Assembly (NCBI GenBank): GCA_027919835.1
Contig: JANVFP010000015.1
Location: forward strand, 62,001-126,000
Direction: 5' to 3'
DNA length: 64,000 bases
Source of the DNA: Lentinula raphanica
Taxonomy: Eukaryota; Basidiomycota; Agaricomycetes; Agaricales; Omphalotaceae
In this document: positions 11,051 to 23,477 of the stretch, piece by piece
How positions within the stretch are numbered: position 1 is the first letter of the stretch
How the letters are laid out: each line of letters starts with the position of its first letter
Position numbers and translations under genes: made by a program
Notes under the pieces: model-generated
The model's database searches: none
Seen by the model: the letters and a program-made list of their open reading frames with translations, nothing else
What the model was told of the DNA's origin: nothing

Positions 11051-11632
11051 ACTTATGATTGTGCGAAGAGTAGAGCAAAATATTGGGTTCTTATCATTTG
11101 CAAAATCACCATCTTATCATTGTTGAAAAGGGACCGACGGACCATGACATATTTCGCGGGCACCTTCAAAGTTCTCATGCAGCTCATGTTCTTGTATCTT
11201 CTCCAACATTCCATATTCCATCATGGTGCTTCAAAGAAACTCTACATCCAATGATCCAGAAAGGATTGAGATTCAGAAGGCCCGCCGATAACATACAAAC
11301 TTCTTCCGCTTCCACGGCTGTAGCTTATCGAAGACTCCGAGTATCAGAAGAGCACTAGTGACACAGAAACAGCTGGAAAGCTGTGGAATACAAGACACGA
11401 CATCAATGCATCATTCGAATCGTCTGTTACACGCTGGAAGGAATGGTGCTGTGTATCACGACCGGATTCATCATTCCTCTTGAAAGATAAGTTTCAGACC
11501 AGTTTGCGTACGTGTCTTGGAGTGTTCACGAACAGTGGGTCGGTAGGCATAAGCATACTCTAGGAGAGTTCCTGGTTTTTGCTGTCTGTTGGCTCTTGAG
11601 CCAGGAGAGCCAAGATTTGACAGTCTCCTTGT
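11051..11632. other. intergenic, no gene seen
   Basis: This is the promoter side of the transporter gene and the 3' side of the LYR gene. Only short overlapping frames occur and none resembles a known protein. Confidence 0.5.
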
Positions 11633-11972
11633 TTATCGTGTCCAAGGCAGCATTTGCTTCAACTCTCGTCGGGCAATTTTCAGCTTCTCCTCGATGTCAG
11701 TCTGTCCAGCGTTAAGAGCAGTGGTGATCATGATACTTATATGAAAGTCGTACCACATCTGACAAGTGCTTGTTTCTTTCGAACTCGGCACGAATCCAGC
11801 CAAGCGTCTCGCGACGCGTATTCAGGTCAGGTATGACTAGCGAAGAGGTAAATTAGCTGTAGATTTTGAGAGCTGTTTACGCATTGTTACCTCTGCAAGC
11901 GCGAAATGCTTGTCGATATAGGTTAAGAACTTGTTGTCGAAGGATAAAGTGCTTGAGAGTAAGATGTGACAT
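11633..11972 (-). CDS. LYRM2: LYRM2-like mitochondrial LYR-motif protein
   Basis: Three small exons, 11972-11891, 11836-11754 and 11701-11633, have GT-AG introns of 54 and 52 bp and give a 77-residue protein. It begins MSHLTLKHFILRQQVLNLYR, which matches the start of LYRM2 proteins (LTLKQF..RQQVL.LYR), with the defining L-Y-R triplet at about residues 17-19. It continues RRETLGWIRAEFERNKHLSD and ends in a Lys/Arg-rich helix, ELKQMLPWTR. LYR proteins are small helical mitochondrial adaptors that work with acyl-ACP in respiratory-chain assembly. Human LYRM2 is linked to complex I. No single reading frame spans the gene, so it is easily missed. An in-frame ATG farther upstream (about 12059) is less likely than the one at 11972. 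Confidence 0.8.
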
Positions 11973-12065
11973 AAAAATGAAAATAGTGTTTTCACTTGTT
12001 ATGTAGTGGCGCCTATAATTCTCAGTCAAATTTGAATACCTCTTGATAACTTGACCCACGACATC
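11973..12065. promoter_or_regulatory. 93-bp divergent promoter, LYRM2 / 4E-T-like
   Basis: The start codons of the two divergent genes are 93 bp apart, so both core promoters must lie here or overlap the first exons. The region is AT-rich. I see no certain TATA box. Confidence 0.5.
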
Positions 12066-15000
12066 ATGGCCACCGCTGCTGTTGAGCCTCCGCCAGACAG
12101 CACATCCATCTCTATTAACGAAAACAATCCTGATACTCCCGAAAATACGACCAAATTACCTGAAAATGTCGCAGAAGAATTCAATAAAGAGCCAGCTCAG
12201 TCCGACAGCCAATCTACCTCTTCACCTCCCAAAATATATACTCGACTCCAAATGCTTGCTCTATCTAAATCCCCTCTCGTATGCCCTCCTTCTAACATGC
12301 CAGAACTGAGGGATTGGTTTGGGTTCGTCTTCTTTCTTCTCTCGACTTCCTTCATTGACCTTCCTCACAGTCCGGAAAATGAACAAAATCTCACCAGGAA
12401 GGAGTCAGATCCAACGACACCTAATAGTGGTCGCGAGAGACGGTGCGCTCGTCTCACACCAAGTGCCCTTTTACGTCTTCTTACATCCATTCCAGCTTCA
12501 GACGCGAAGGCGAAGAAAATGGTATGTGAACATCGTTCTTGATGAACAGTTAACCCAATTACCAGTCTTCCTTGTAGAACTACCCAGCCGTCCTTCTTTT
12601 CGTTCTTCTATGTCGCAGCCTTCTCAAATGGGAAATTTCAAACACCAGTCCATGCGCTCTACTGACCGAGAGTTGGAAAGAGAAGGCCAAGAAAGGCTGC
12701 GTAATGTAGGCCGCAAGACGTCGCTTTCACTTATCGGCAATCTCATTTCTCTCTCTCAGCTCTCAGAGAAGTTCGACCGTGATCGCTTGAATGGACCTCT
12801 GTTGAACATAAGAACAGACAAGAGGAACATTGTTCCCACTCCGTCTAACCGGATTCCATCTCAGGGTCAAGGGACAACAATAGCGGCTCGTCGCGCAGAA
12901 ACTCGAGAGGCTGGGAAGAAGAAAGTGGGTGAATCAAACGAGGACTGGAGGAGAGGTATGCGTCAATATCACTTGCTCTCACATTCTCGCTCATCGATAC
13001 TGCCATGTAGGTGCAGACACTCGTCGGTCTGAACGTACGTGTTTTCATAATTACCTCATCTAAGAAAGAAAGCTCAAATATAATCTCTACTGCCTTAGGC
13101 AATGATAGAGGAGATGAGCGACCTAGGTCTCGCTCTCGTCATCGAAAAGATACCTCGCCGAGGCGTGATCGCGAAGGGAAAGAAAGAGAGAAAGAAAAGG
13201 ATCGTGGGGATGAAGATGATTCGAGGCGATGGAGAGATGATGGTCGTAGAGATGACAGAATGGCTTCAAGACGAGAGAGGGAGCGCGCTTCTAATACCAA
13301 AGACAAGGACTCCGCCAACCCGAACGAACGTCGCTGGACCGTCGTGGAGGAGCGTGATGTGCGCTCAAAACGTAATTCTGGAAGAGATAGGAAGGCATTA
13401 CCCGAAGAAGGCAGAGCTGATGATCGTCGTGGCGACCGCGAAAAAGAAAAGGAACCGGCTTGGATGGACGCTGAGATTCCGTCGTCTTCCGCTGGGGGCA
13501 TTCTAGGCAGCAAAGAGAATGAAGGAAAGCTTGATGATATTCAAGCTTGGAAGAAGAACATGAAAGAACAGAAAGCCAAGGCTGCTTCAGCGGCTCCTGC
13601 GGCCGATTCCGTGAAGGAATCTTCCGCCCCCGCCAATACAGAGGAGCCCATGGATGAGATTCAACGGTTCAAGAAGATGATGGAAGCCGCTCAGAAGCAA
13701 CCCTCCGACTCTCCCATGATTGTGGGACCTATCCTCGGCTCAACAGAGAACTCTAAGGCCCCGTCACCTCGAGGTAAGCGCCTAGTACTTGTGATGTTTA
13801 AATACGCTCATCAGTCTTAGTAGAAAGCAACAACGTCACTATACCCAAATCTTCCGACGTATTATCTGGCAGTGATACGAACATCGCTGCTACGCTTTCC
13901 AAACACGATTCTGCTCCGGATCCCGCGCATTCTTTACTTTCTCTATTGAACTCCAATACCACCGTTGCCGTATCTTCGGACAACGATCCTAGCCTTCCGA
14001 AACTTCACTCTAGGCTACCCCTCGCCGATAGCTCTGCTGACCGAATCGGTAACGACACCACTTTCAATCCTCCCCAAGGTTCCCGTCTGCTAGCTCTGGG
14101 CAGTCGGGCACCTGCCAAACCTCTGACCCCCAACTCTCAAACACTGTCCTCCACAATTCCCAATGGCGGTGTCGCTTCCGCTTCAACGCTCACGTCAAAA
14201 CCCCAGCTTCTAGGGTTTGCCAACCTATCCAATCCTTCGACCCTGGTGACCGACTCCTCCAAGGTCGTTGTTCCACGTACACCCTCTAGTTTCTCTCCGT
14301 TTGAAGAACAACGCGAGCTTGGCGATGCTTTCCGCCGCCAGGTTGGAGACCGAAGTCCATTCGTTCCCGATCCAGCTGGCTCTTGGCCTGATTCTTCCCC
14401 TGTCGATACAACCGTTGCGGGTCATGCCGCCGGAAAGGGGAGTCGCTTCGCTAAATTCTTCGATGGAAAGTCAAAGGACATTCCACTAGCGGCGCCAAAC
14501 ATCCCCAAAGCACCTACTCCCGTGGGCTTTGTCTCTTCTTCGCCCGGTCCTCATGTTAGACCGGATAGCGGATTTGGAAATCTGGCCAACCATAACCTAG
14601 AGCAACATAGGACTGTAGACGAACTGTTCGCCAAGTTGAATATGAACCCACTACAGGTCAGTTGTTTGTTACACTTGCTCTGAATCATCGCTCAACAACA
14701 TTCTTCAAGGGCCAACGCGCTGTATCAAATCCCAGTTCTGTGGCTTATAATCAATCACAGTTTGCCCATACTCAAAGTCAGTTGCAGTCACTGCAACATC
14801 AGCAGCAGGTGCAAAATCAACTCAACGCTGCACGGCTCGAGCCGCTGTATGAAAGTAGGAACTTCATGCCCGACAATCTGGTTCCAGGCTTGCGTTCTGC
14901 TCCCCCACCACGAAACCGCGACAACGGCGGACTGTACGCAGCGGATCCGTTAGACGATGCATTACTCCTCAATGCCAACGCTCACCAGCGTCTGCCTGTT

Positions 15001-15726
15001 CAGCAGCAGCAGCAGCGAGGAGTGGATCAACTCTTCGGCGGTTCGGTTTCGACGTCTTTTGCTCAACAACAGCAACAACTTGCACGAAACGCAGGAATTC
15101 CTGTGCAAGCGCCTCAATTTCGTGGTGGGCCTTCACCTGTATCCGGTCAACAAAATATTCTGCATACCGGCGCTCAGCAGAGAATGCCTCCCGGGCTTGC
15201 TAATCTCGGCGGACGACCTCCCCATGATCCTTCGCAATTCAATATTCCTGGTCCTCTTCACAATGGCTTGCATGCCACTAACCCTGGTCAGCAGCAGCAA
15301 TCATTCAACAACTTCCATCCCACTGTTGGCTTCAGCGGTCCTCAGGGTCCGTTACGCCCTCCTACTCACCAGCTCCAAAATACAGTGAATCATCATCAGT
15401 TAGCAGGTCTAGGTCACCCAGGAAACCTGGACTCTCGAAACGCTAGCCAACATGCACAATTGCTAGCAATGAGCGGCCTCGGAGGAGTTGGAGGCTTGCG
15501 AAACATCAGTGGAAGTGGAGGTGGATTCAATCACCAATCCGCCAATTCACTTCAGAGTCAGATGCTTGCAATGCGCCAGCAAGCACAACAACAGCAGATT
15601 CACCCGCAAATGCTACCTCATCATCTTCTGCCTCCCCACCTTCAACAGGGGCCTCCTGTACCTACTACTCAGAACACGAGCGCTCAAGACCTTATGGCTC
15701 TTCTCATGGGCAACCACAGAGATTGA
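12066..15726 (+). CDS. 4E-T-like eIF4E-binding protein
   Basis: This multi-exon gene starts with MATAAVEPPPDSTS. Near residue 60 is IYTRLQMLALSK, close to the eIF4E-binding motif YxxxxL-phi of 4E-T/EIF4ENIF1 (here Met replaces the Leu). Next come an Arg/Glu/Asp-rich middle, EPAWMDAEIP followed by DDIQAWKKNMKEQK, SRFAKFFDGKSKD (like the SRFSRWF element of 4E-T), RTVDELFAKLNMN and a Gln-rich tail with QQQ runs. The tail ends at ALMGNHRD with a stop near 15724-15726. 4E-T proteins hold mRNA caps in a repressed state in P-bodies. The assignment rests on motif order and disorder, not a folded domain, so it is moderate. Predicted introns begin at the ggt|gttcgt and acg|gtgcgc type junctions near 12320 and 12440. 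The promoter is shared with LYRM2. Confidence 0.6.
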
Positions 15727-16150
15727 CACGCTCTCTACCTTTACACTCTTGTGTTTACAATGTACCAATTCGTTTCGCCGTACAGTATAATACTCGCTCT
15801 CAATCTTCACGACCCCCCAATCATATTTGCTGGTTTTCAAATGTTTCTTCGCAGTCGTTGTCACTTGTTGAACGATCTTGAAATCTACGTGGTTTGCGTT
15901 TTCGTTTCAAGCTCGTCATCGTCCCGCTGGTCATCTGAAATTCGAATCTAGCCGATTAGGTATTGCAGTAGAAAATCTGAAAGTGCCTTGAAACTTCACA
16001 TCGACATATACGCTCATATAGGATGGAGTTGCAATAAAGCATGGTCAGAGAGGGTCAGAGGCTGTCAGAGGAGCTCTCAATCCGACGCGCAGCAACGCCT
16101 GTGATGCCCACCGGTTCGCATCTCATCGCATCCCATCGGATAGCCCTCGG

Positions 16151-16182
16151 GTAGTACTAGGATCAGGTAGTACTAGGATCAG
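16151..16182 (+). repeat. two exact copies of a 16-bp tandem repeat
   Basis: The unit gtagtactaggatcag occurs twice head to tail and is followed by a partial gtag. Just before it are loose repeats of gtcagag and catcgcatc. The function is unknown. Confidence 0.8.
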
Positions 16183-16795
16183 GTAGGTAAGGGCTGGTAT
16201 CCCGTATGGGACAATCACCGTGATTGTGAAAGGGGAGTACACATAGGGGATGTGAAACAGAGGTGTTGCAGTGGAATTTCATTTGTCCTATGGGCTTATA
16301 AGTTTTGGAGCACACAATTTGGATATAAGAGATTAGAAGATGGTTTCAACACGGAAACTGGGCAGTGGCTGGGCCGGTCTACCGTCTAATGATTAGTCTC
16401 TATTATCTTGGGTTTGACATTCCTAAAGGACATTGACGGTATCGGAGATTCATCAAAACAACTTTGATGTCCAGCAGTGTTCAGCCCGATAATCGATTCT
16501 TTGGATCCAGTTTAGAAATGACTATGTAGTATGTAATTACTTTCTGTGCTGAGGAAGAGGCTGTAACCACTTCGTAAGTTACGGTCGAGTGAACATTCTT
16601 ACCACAACTCGGAGAAGTATTAGTATTCTCAACTTGTTCACATTGAAGACCATGTCGCTTGATAAACGGAGAGTCGAGACAATGCACAATACTCGATTCA
16701 GTACAGTTCAGTACATACTCCATATGCGAATTCACCCAAGGTCCGAATCATCTAGCGTCGGCGACGGTCGTGACAATGTTCACAACTGTTCACAA

Positions 16796-17450
16796 TCACA
16801 CCTGTTTGTAGTTCAAACGGTTCAACGTACCATCATCCATGCTTACTGTTCTCAGTAGGGTTTCGGACATCCTTGTTTCCGTTTTCCCCCTCTCGTCAAC
16901 GTCACCCGGAAATTCAAAGCTTGATTCTTTGTTTCCGGAAACTTCTGGGTACCGAAGGCTGGCAAAGGATAATGCAACAATCGGCCAACTTACATATTCT
17001 GAGATAATGGCCAATTGCTCGAATGAGAATGAGATTGTTGTCCAAAGCCGAAGTTCACGGTTCGAACAGGGTATAGGTCCAGGAGCATGAGGAAGCATGA
17101 TGATCGTATGCGACGAACAGACTTGAACAGCAGGGACGAGCCGCGACCAAGCTCGACGTGAGCCTGTCCGAAGGTGTCCGATGGTCTCTGATATGTAGAA
17201 CGGATAATCGGAGCTTTTGTATCGTAAAGAAGAGAATATCTCGGTCGATGGTCTGTACTGAGCTCTAAGCACGAACGCCGAAGCATCAACAAATATCATT
17301 CGATTGTGGTGACCTACGAAAACCTACCATTCAAGCTGGCTTCTAAGTTCTTTGCGCAGTTGCGACGGCTCCAGGAACAACATATCCATTCTACAATCTT
17401 TCTTCCACAGTGGCCAGAGTAAGGCTATGACCATTGATATCTGATAATCA
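16796..17450 (-). CDS. possible hypothetical protein, unrecognised
   Basis: On the minus strand an exon-like frame MVIALLWPLWKKDCRMDMLF ... LEPSQLRKELRSQLEW (about 17430-17320) is followed by a GT donor (ggtaggttttcg). After an AG at about 17266 comes a long open stretch (RAWSRLVPAVQVCSSHTII ... LRLWTTISFSFEQLAIISEY) that ends before gtaagttggcc near 17002. Amino-acid use looks coding, but I do not recognise a family and the exon phases are uncertain. It could also be chance open frame in a gene-poor region. Confidence 0.25.
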
Positions 17451-19833
17451 GGTGAAAACATCTCGCCTTATATGGTGTCCCTTCACAATTCCTGGAAAGG
17501 AACAAGTGAATCCCATACGATGATCCAAGTCTTGCGATGACGGGCGATGCCCTGTGCTTGAGAAAAGGTTCACGTCGGAAGCATACTGGAAGCACGCGAT
17601 TCCGAAGAGCAGAAGCATACTGACTGAAGATTCTCTATTCCCCTTGTGCGAACAAGAGTCGAGAGAGAAGCTGTGGAATACATCAGCGCTCAAGCTAGAA
17701 TCAATACAGGAAAGTTTGCCCAGAAGATTTCAAGCTTGTGAGAACGGTAGCAAAGTAGACTCTTGCTCCAGGCCTCATAATGAAAGAGTAATGATGCTTG
17801 CTTGACTGAGACGTTGCTTCAATCGTCAAGATTAACCAGTGTATAAACTGAGTAAAGTCTTTCCGCCATCAGTGGTAACTTTGAATCCGATTGCGGGAGG
17901 ATTGCTTCTGGTGGACACAATTTTACCTTGATTAGCTAACAAATGAAACGTACCAACATTGTACCTGTACCACAGAACAGGATCCAGAAGTAGAGGGTTT
18001 TTGGCGGCTGGTGGCATTGAGCAGATGATGGCCCATATATTATGCAATGACAGTGGGTGAGATGGTGGGTGAATCATCGCTAGAACACGGAAAATATAAT
18101 GCGAAATACTTACAGGCAAGAACCGTGCCAGCGTCTGCCAGTAGTTGAAGGCCGAAGCGCTTTTGCATTCCAACTTCCAAGCCTTCCGAACATCTACTGA
18201 ACATTCGATGATAACGACTGATGCAAGCAGAACTGTGTTTTTGGCACTAGCTGCCGAATTTCAGTTGTAACTCGGGCCCATGGATGGATGAGCGTAAACA
18301 CTGATGATCCGTTGCACTTATCTGACCTGATGGATGTGGTGAGTGATTTAGAGATGGAACAGGCATCATACTTGCTTCGCTCGCCACTGACAGAGGTCAG
18401 TGTAGGTCATGTCTAATACAGTCTGCCCATCTACCAGTGAAAAGCTGAGAGCACTGTACGTGAGATCGGGGTAAAAAAAGCAATAGATGCTCAAACATGC
18501 TAATGATCTTGTGCGATAAGAGTGATTGATGGAAGGTTTCTGTTGACTTTTGAATCCGTATACGGCCCATCTCACGTTTGCAGATGGTTCAGTGAGAATT
18601 ACCGGACCTTTTCGCGTGACGATACCAAGTTGATGGTACCAGGCTGGGACAAGGAAAGGAATAAAAGAGCTACGAACAAGTCGCAGAAATTAGCTGGAAA
18701 CAAGAAGCGCAAGCGAAGAAAGGAGCAGGTTCACTTACTTATTAGTAGTCAGTCATAAAAATACATCGAAATTAGGTCTTCCGGACTTGAAGTACGTAGA
18801 GGGAAGATGGTTACATAAATAAGCCAAGTCTACGGCGAAATCTGGCGAAATGTCGAAAATTCTCTGCCTGCAGGCAAGAAACGTGGTCAGGTAACAAAAC
18901 AGGACGTGAATTATCGCCGAGCTTGTCAATAGCCCTGAATAGAGGGACAAGCGAAGCACGCTGCAAACGCATTGCTGAGCCCGATTCCCTTAAAGCGACT
19001 TGGTCAAGAGCCGACACAATCTCCCCAAACTCCAACCTCTCTGCGCCCGGCGGTACCAGCGCAATCTAAAGTGCTGGTATTGTTGTGACAGGACTCTTTC
19101 TCTCTCTCTATAACCGTACATCACCACCCCTTCCTCGACCTACCTGTGATCTCGAGAAGATAATATCCCCTAGACAAAACACTCACTCTAGTCATTCTTT
19201 CCAGTCGTTTCGACCGACAATTTCACATTCCTTCAGGAGTTTCTGGGTGCAAGAACCGAGAAATAATATTGACAGTGTTGCGGAGACAGATTGCTTGGTG
19301 AGTTTCAAAAAGCTGTTCAACTTGTGGAGAGATGTGACTGACGGAAATTCTCAAAAATCAGCGCAACAAAGACAAAGGTGAGGACACTGTTCCATGACGT
19401 ATTTAGAATATTTTTTGTGCTGGAGAACGGAGAACGTGTTATCGTGGGAATGTGGGTGGCCGCGGCCCGGAAAAAATAGAGATCGATGTCCCGATTAGGC
19501 ATATGATGGTTGTTAACGGCACGCCGGCAGTGCCACTATAATTTACGACATGCCTCGTTTTCTTTTCTTTCCTCTTGACGTCGAGGATAGAGTCTCTGTG
19601 CTCGACGTGTTCACCTTTTCTTCACGATTTATCAACGCTTGCCAACGATTTTGCTCTCTTCTCTCTCTGTGCTCATAACGCGCTTTTATCCGTTATATGT
19701 GTTATATTTTCTCGATTGTGAGTTTTTTGTATGTCACTGTTAGTCTACCGCGGTGGCTGGCCATGGCCCAAGTTCCCGATTCGCTCAGACATGTCTATCA
19801 CCTTTTTCTTCTTTTTTCTCTACTATCATCTTC

Positions 19834-21269
19834 ATGGATTCTTGTTCTCCTACTGACCGCGCCACCATTCCTTCTAGTCCTCAATCGATCGCACATCAGT
19901 CCGAGTCGATTCCCTCAGAAATGAAAGACCTTTCTTCCACTTCAAATTACAATCGACACGCCCGCAACTCCCTTATCTATCCCAAGAAACGACCATCGCC
20001 ACATGGCGTTTCAAAGCACCATAAATCACCTCTTCTTTCTCAGAACGTGATGCGAAAAACTCCGCGTTCTGTCAAGGCTGCTCTTCTCCTGCAGCGTCAA
20101 CAGCTACGCAGAGACGGCGTCATATTGGAAGACGAGTATCGGGAGGAAATCCGTCGCTACATGCATGAGATGGAGGTTCGTGTCTTTTCCCTCACTTGTC
20201 TTCTCTCTTGTGTCAACTCGCCTTTGCGTAGAATTACACAATGAGTTCCACTCAATCCATGGACCAACAACCCGAGATTCGTTGGCATATGCGCCCTTGT
20301 CTTGTCGATTTTCTAGTCGAGATTCATTTCAGCTTTCGGCTTCGACCTGAGACGCTGTACCTCACTCTGAACATCGTTGATCGTTATGTCTCTCGTCGGA
20401 TCGTCTTCATCAAACATTACCAGCTTGTCGGATGTGCTGCACTTTGGATCGCTGCAAAGTTTGAAGACGCCAAAGAGCGTGTTCCGACTGTGCAAGACCT
20501 CGTCAAAATGTGTCACGACGCGTACGAAGAATCAGCGTTCATTCAGATGGAAGGTCACGTTCTTTCAACCATCCAGTGGACGCTCGGTCATCCTACAGCC
20601 GAGGCCTGGCTTCGACTAATGTGCTGTGGCCCTTGTATGGAGGAGCCAAAGGTACAACATGTAGCTCGCTTTCTCATGGAAATCACGCTCTTCTATAGAG
20701 AGTTCATCAAATATGCACCCTCCTCAATTGCGTTAGCGGCATTGACCCTCGCCCGTTTCTTGTGTGGGAAGCCAGCACGAGTCTGGGAAGAGACTGACGA
20801 ATGTCTCGAAATCGTAGATTTGCTTGACATGCGACTCGCCAAACATGTCAATGACTTGTCTGAAACCCTGGTCAAGAAATACTCTTACGCGTTCTACTCC
20901 AAGGCGGCCACTTTTGTTGTTCAGTACTACCTTCAAGGTGGTAAATTCATTCGCATCGCATCTCCTATATTGCCAGTCACTCCCACGCGCAGTGTTACCA
21001 TGTCAGCTGTTAGCACTCCCATGAGCTGCTCAACCTCCATATCCGATGGAAGCGACGACTTTCCACTTACGCCCATCACTCCTGCTCTCCATCCTCCCTC
21101 GAGCGATTATGATGACAAAGAGAACAGACCGACCACGTTTGAGCCCGTGTACAACAAACATCGTATCGATAGTCCCCCAGAGCAGTTTCTGCCTCATGAT
21201 TTTGTGACGTTCGGACGACCTGCTCTCCATAGTCTGAACGTCTCTTCATCCCCACGTGCATATCCATAG
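19834..21269 (+). CDS. Cln-type G1 cyclin
   Basis: Two exons (19834-20175 and 20232-21269) encode about 459 residues. The splice joins HEME to NYTMSSTQSMDQQPEIRWHM. The N-terminal cyclin box follows: RPCLVDFLVEIHFSFRLRPE, TLYLTLNIVDRYVSRRIV, YQLVGCAALWIAAKFEDAKE and FIQMEGHVLSTIQWTLGHPT. The conserved Arg, Asp, Leu, Lys and Glu of the CDK-binding face are visible. A second helical repeat ends near KYSYAFYSKAATFVVQYYL, and a Ser/Pro/Thr-rich tail with SP and TP pairs (phosphorylation and turnover sites) follows. The arrangement fits fungal G1 cyclins of the Cln1 type, which activate the Cdc28/Cdk1 kinase at G1/S. A B-type cyclin is less likely because I see no destruction box in the N-terminus. 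Confidence 0.85.
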
Positions 21270-22620
21270 CGCATCGCACATCGCATCAAACTCGCATTGT
21301 ATTTCAACCCCGCATCCTCGTTGTCCTCGTTGTCTTCGCAAGTTCCGTGTCCAAAAGTTTTATATATAGCAAAATGTAATACCAACACTGTCGACCCAAA
21401 ACGGCACCTCTCGCAATTATTTCTCCTCTGCACTCAATCATCCATGCATATCACTTTCATTCGCAATCTCGAACTCGACTCTTTCATTTCTCAATTTCCA
21501 ACATCATCACCACTATCCAACACTGAAAGCTCATCCGAGGGAAACTAGGGTGGCCGCTTCAGCTCTCTCAAGGACAGCTTTACATCACCACCTACCTTCG
21601 CGTTGGCCTTTTGGTTTGTGCTCAACTCTCCGTTCAATAGAGGAGTAGCCATATATCAGCGAGCCTCCATCCCTAACCTTATATTTTAGTACCTTATACT
21701 CTCCTCTCGTCCACACTACACTCTTTTCCCGTTCCCTTTCTTGCTACTCTATGCATCCCTCATCATCTCATCCCTTTTGTCCCCGTCCTTAGCCATCTAT
21801 GACGAGGACGATAGCAATTTTGACCCCCTCCATAAACATCGCCCTTTGGCCGTTCATGGCTTCGTCGTGTTCGTTCTGACTTGAAGTATCCATTATTGAT
21901 CATTTTATTTGTTTGTTTTACACTTTCCCTTGTTCTTCTCGCCGATCGCCTGGCTACACATTAACTGGCCGGTGCTGTGTTCATCCCCTTTGGTATCAAA
22001 GCAAAGACCTGTGTTACATCGTTGTTTCCATAGTACAAGTATCCTCATCGGCATTTCAATCAATCGCATTTTTTCTGGGCTTTTTCACTGCACAATACAA
22101 TATTTTCTCGTTCGCCGTACATATTCATATCGTTTATTTTATTTTTCACCTCGAACTCGTCAAATACTCCTCATCCGCATCCCCCTTCCCGTTCCTTTAC
22201 ATCCTCATATATCGTCGTGTGGCAACAATTGACTGTCGTCCTTTTCAACTTTCACGCGTTTGAAAATTCTGGCGCTCATATGTCTCTGGTCAGATTCTGC
22301 AGATCAGCAAGAAGCCACATAGGTGTGGTGCTGGAGGCCCTGGCCGGTCTTTGCGATTCCTTCTGCTCGCTGGATGCCTTGTGCTCATGCCTATACTATT
22401 TCCCTATCCCAGTGATGGAGCGAGAGACGTGCGTAATGAAGAACCTCTTTGGTGTTCTCGGACTCTTTCTGTTGACCGGCACTATGATCTTCTTCACATG
22501 CGTGTGGGCCCCAACACCCTATCTTTCCATCTTCCGCGGGGGGATGTTACCTCAGTGATACATGGGTCCGGCAAAACAATCAACTGTCGTCTTCCAAGAG
22601 ATAAATCGTGAAACTCCGAA
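21270..22620. other. 1.3-kb stretch, long cyclin 3' region, no confident gene
   Basis: The sequence is pyrimidine-rich on the plus strand and has two overlapping frames at 22280-22611. One reads MSLVRFCRSARSHIGVV and the other RFLLLAGCLVLMPILF, and they cannot both be genuine. There is no similarity to a family I know. It may be an untranslated region or part of the gene at 22640. Confidence 0.4.
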
Positions 22621-22639
22621 TGTTCCATCTATCAGTAGC

Positions 22640-22917
22640 TAGTGAGTTCTTCAACGTGGATATTCTATCTGGACATGAGACAACAGAATTGTTGCTGTAT
22701 GTAAGTGGGATTTCCATGTTGATCATATCGTTCCGCGCGCCCGTTTCGCTCATTTATTCTTGCATGATAGACATACCCGTTATACGCTAAAGTTCTCAAC
22801 AGTCTTGGTTTCGATCTGGCCAGAAAGCGCGCAGAAGCCGTCTGGATCACGAAAGACCGTAATACACTGCCAACTGCCGAGGTAATGAAAAACCACAAAT
22901 GGCCAACCATTCTCTGA
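22640..22917 (+). CDS. possible 3' exons of an unrecognised gene
   Basis: Two exon-like pieces join cleanly through a GT-AG intron (ctgtat|gtaagt ... gatag|acatac). They read VDILSGHETTELLLY, then TYPLYAKVLNSLGFDLARK, RAEAVWITKDRNTLPTAEV and MKNHKWPTIL with a stop at 22915-22917. The continuity and residue mix look coding. The upstream exon may be the frame ending at 22611, but no good intron joins them. Family unknown. Confidence 0.35.
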
Positions 22918-23069
22918 TCAGATGGACCTAACGTTTGGCCATGGGTGAAGAGGGTTGAGATGAAAACACATCAAGCAGCGAATATTGGTGGCGCGAAATC
23001 AAGACGTGCATTCTCCTTCCCGTGGTCCCTGTTGCCTCTCATCCATGGATAATAAAAGGTCTTCTTGGA

Positions 23070-23477
23070 TCAAAGCATCCGCGTTGAAGAGTTCTCTTGC
23101 CGCACATAACCAAAGATGGACGTCATCTTCTTGTTCAAGACTGATTTTTCCATTGAGCTTTCACCCGACAAGATAGATGAACACTTCAACATATGCTGCA
23201 GAATGTCAACGTCGACGGACTTCGAAATACATACTGTATGTGGCGAAGTACGTTCTCTGTTTGAATTACTTACGCTCGTATCGGATGCACTTTGCGCGCA
23301 GATTTGCTGTAATTCTACGATGGCTAGTTCGTAGTTCATGTCGTGCAAGTGCGTGATGCGGCTGCTCAGAGTTAGACGATTCAGTGTTGGTATGGGTTTT
23401 TCGGTGTTTCTCATCATCTCTAATGGTCCTACGGAACGACGAAAAACCCGTGTGGTGTCGTAGTGGGAAAAGAACAA
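23070..23477 (-). CDS. possible small hypothetical protein
   Basis: A 135-codon minus-strand frame contains RITHLHDMNYELAIVELQQI followed by a strong donor (agc|gtaagt, near 23270). An AG acceptor near 23203 would continue with HMLKCSSILSGESSMEK and end at NSSTRML. No family is recognised. The frame stays open through the proposed intron, so it could equally be one exon or noise. Confidence 0.25.
   Translation of the reverse strand: MFFSHYDTTRVFRRSVGPLEMMRNTEKPIPTLNRLTLSSRITHLHDMNYELAIVELQQICAQSASDTSVSNSNRERTSPHTVCISKSVDVDILQHMLKCSSILSGESSMEKSVLNKKMTSIFGYVRQENSSTRML

Larger units (their letters stand above)
15727..19833. other. 4.1-kb gene-poor stretch
   Basis: Apart from the 3' region of the 4E-T-like gene and the promoter and 5' leader of the cyclin gene, no confident gene is visible. 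Minus-strand coding-like pieces occur at 16800-17440, 17832-18173 (KNPLLLDPVLWYRYNVGTF) and 18366-18575, but I could not join them into one convincing protein. The last 250 bp before the cyclin ATG are pyrimidine-rich, as is common for basidiomycete promoters and leaders. Confidence 0.5.

Noticed and set aside
22280..22611. Two overlapping frames as real CDS
   Set aside because: They overlap in different frames with no family match and no good splice join to downstream exon-like sequence.
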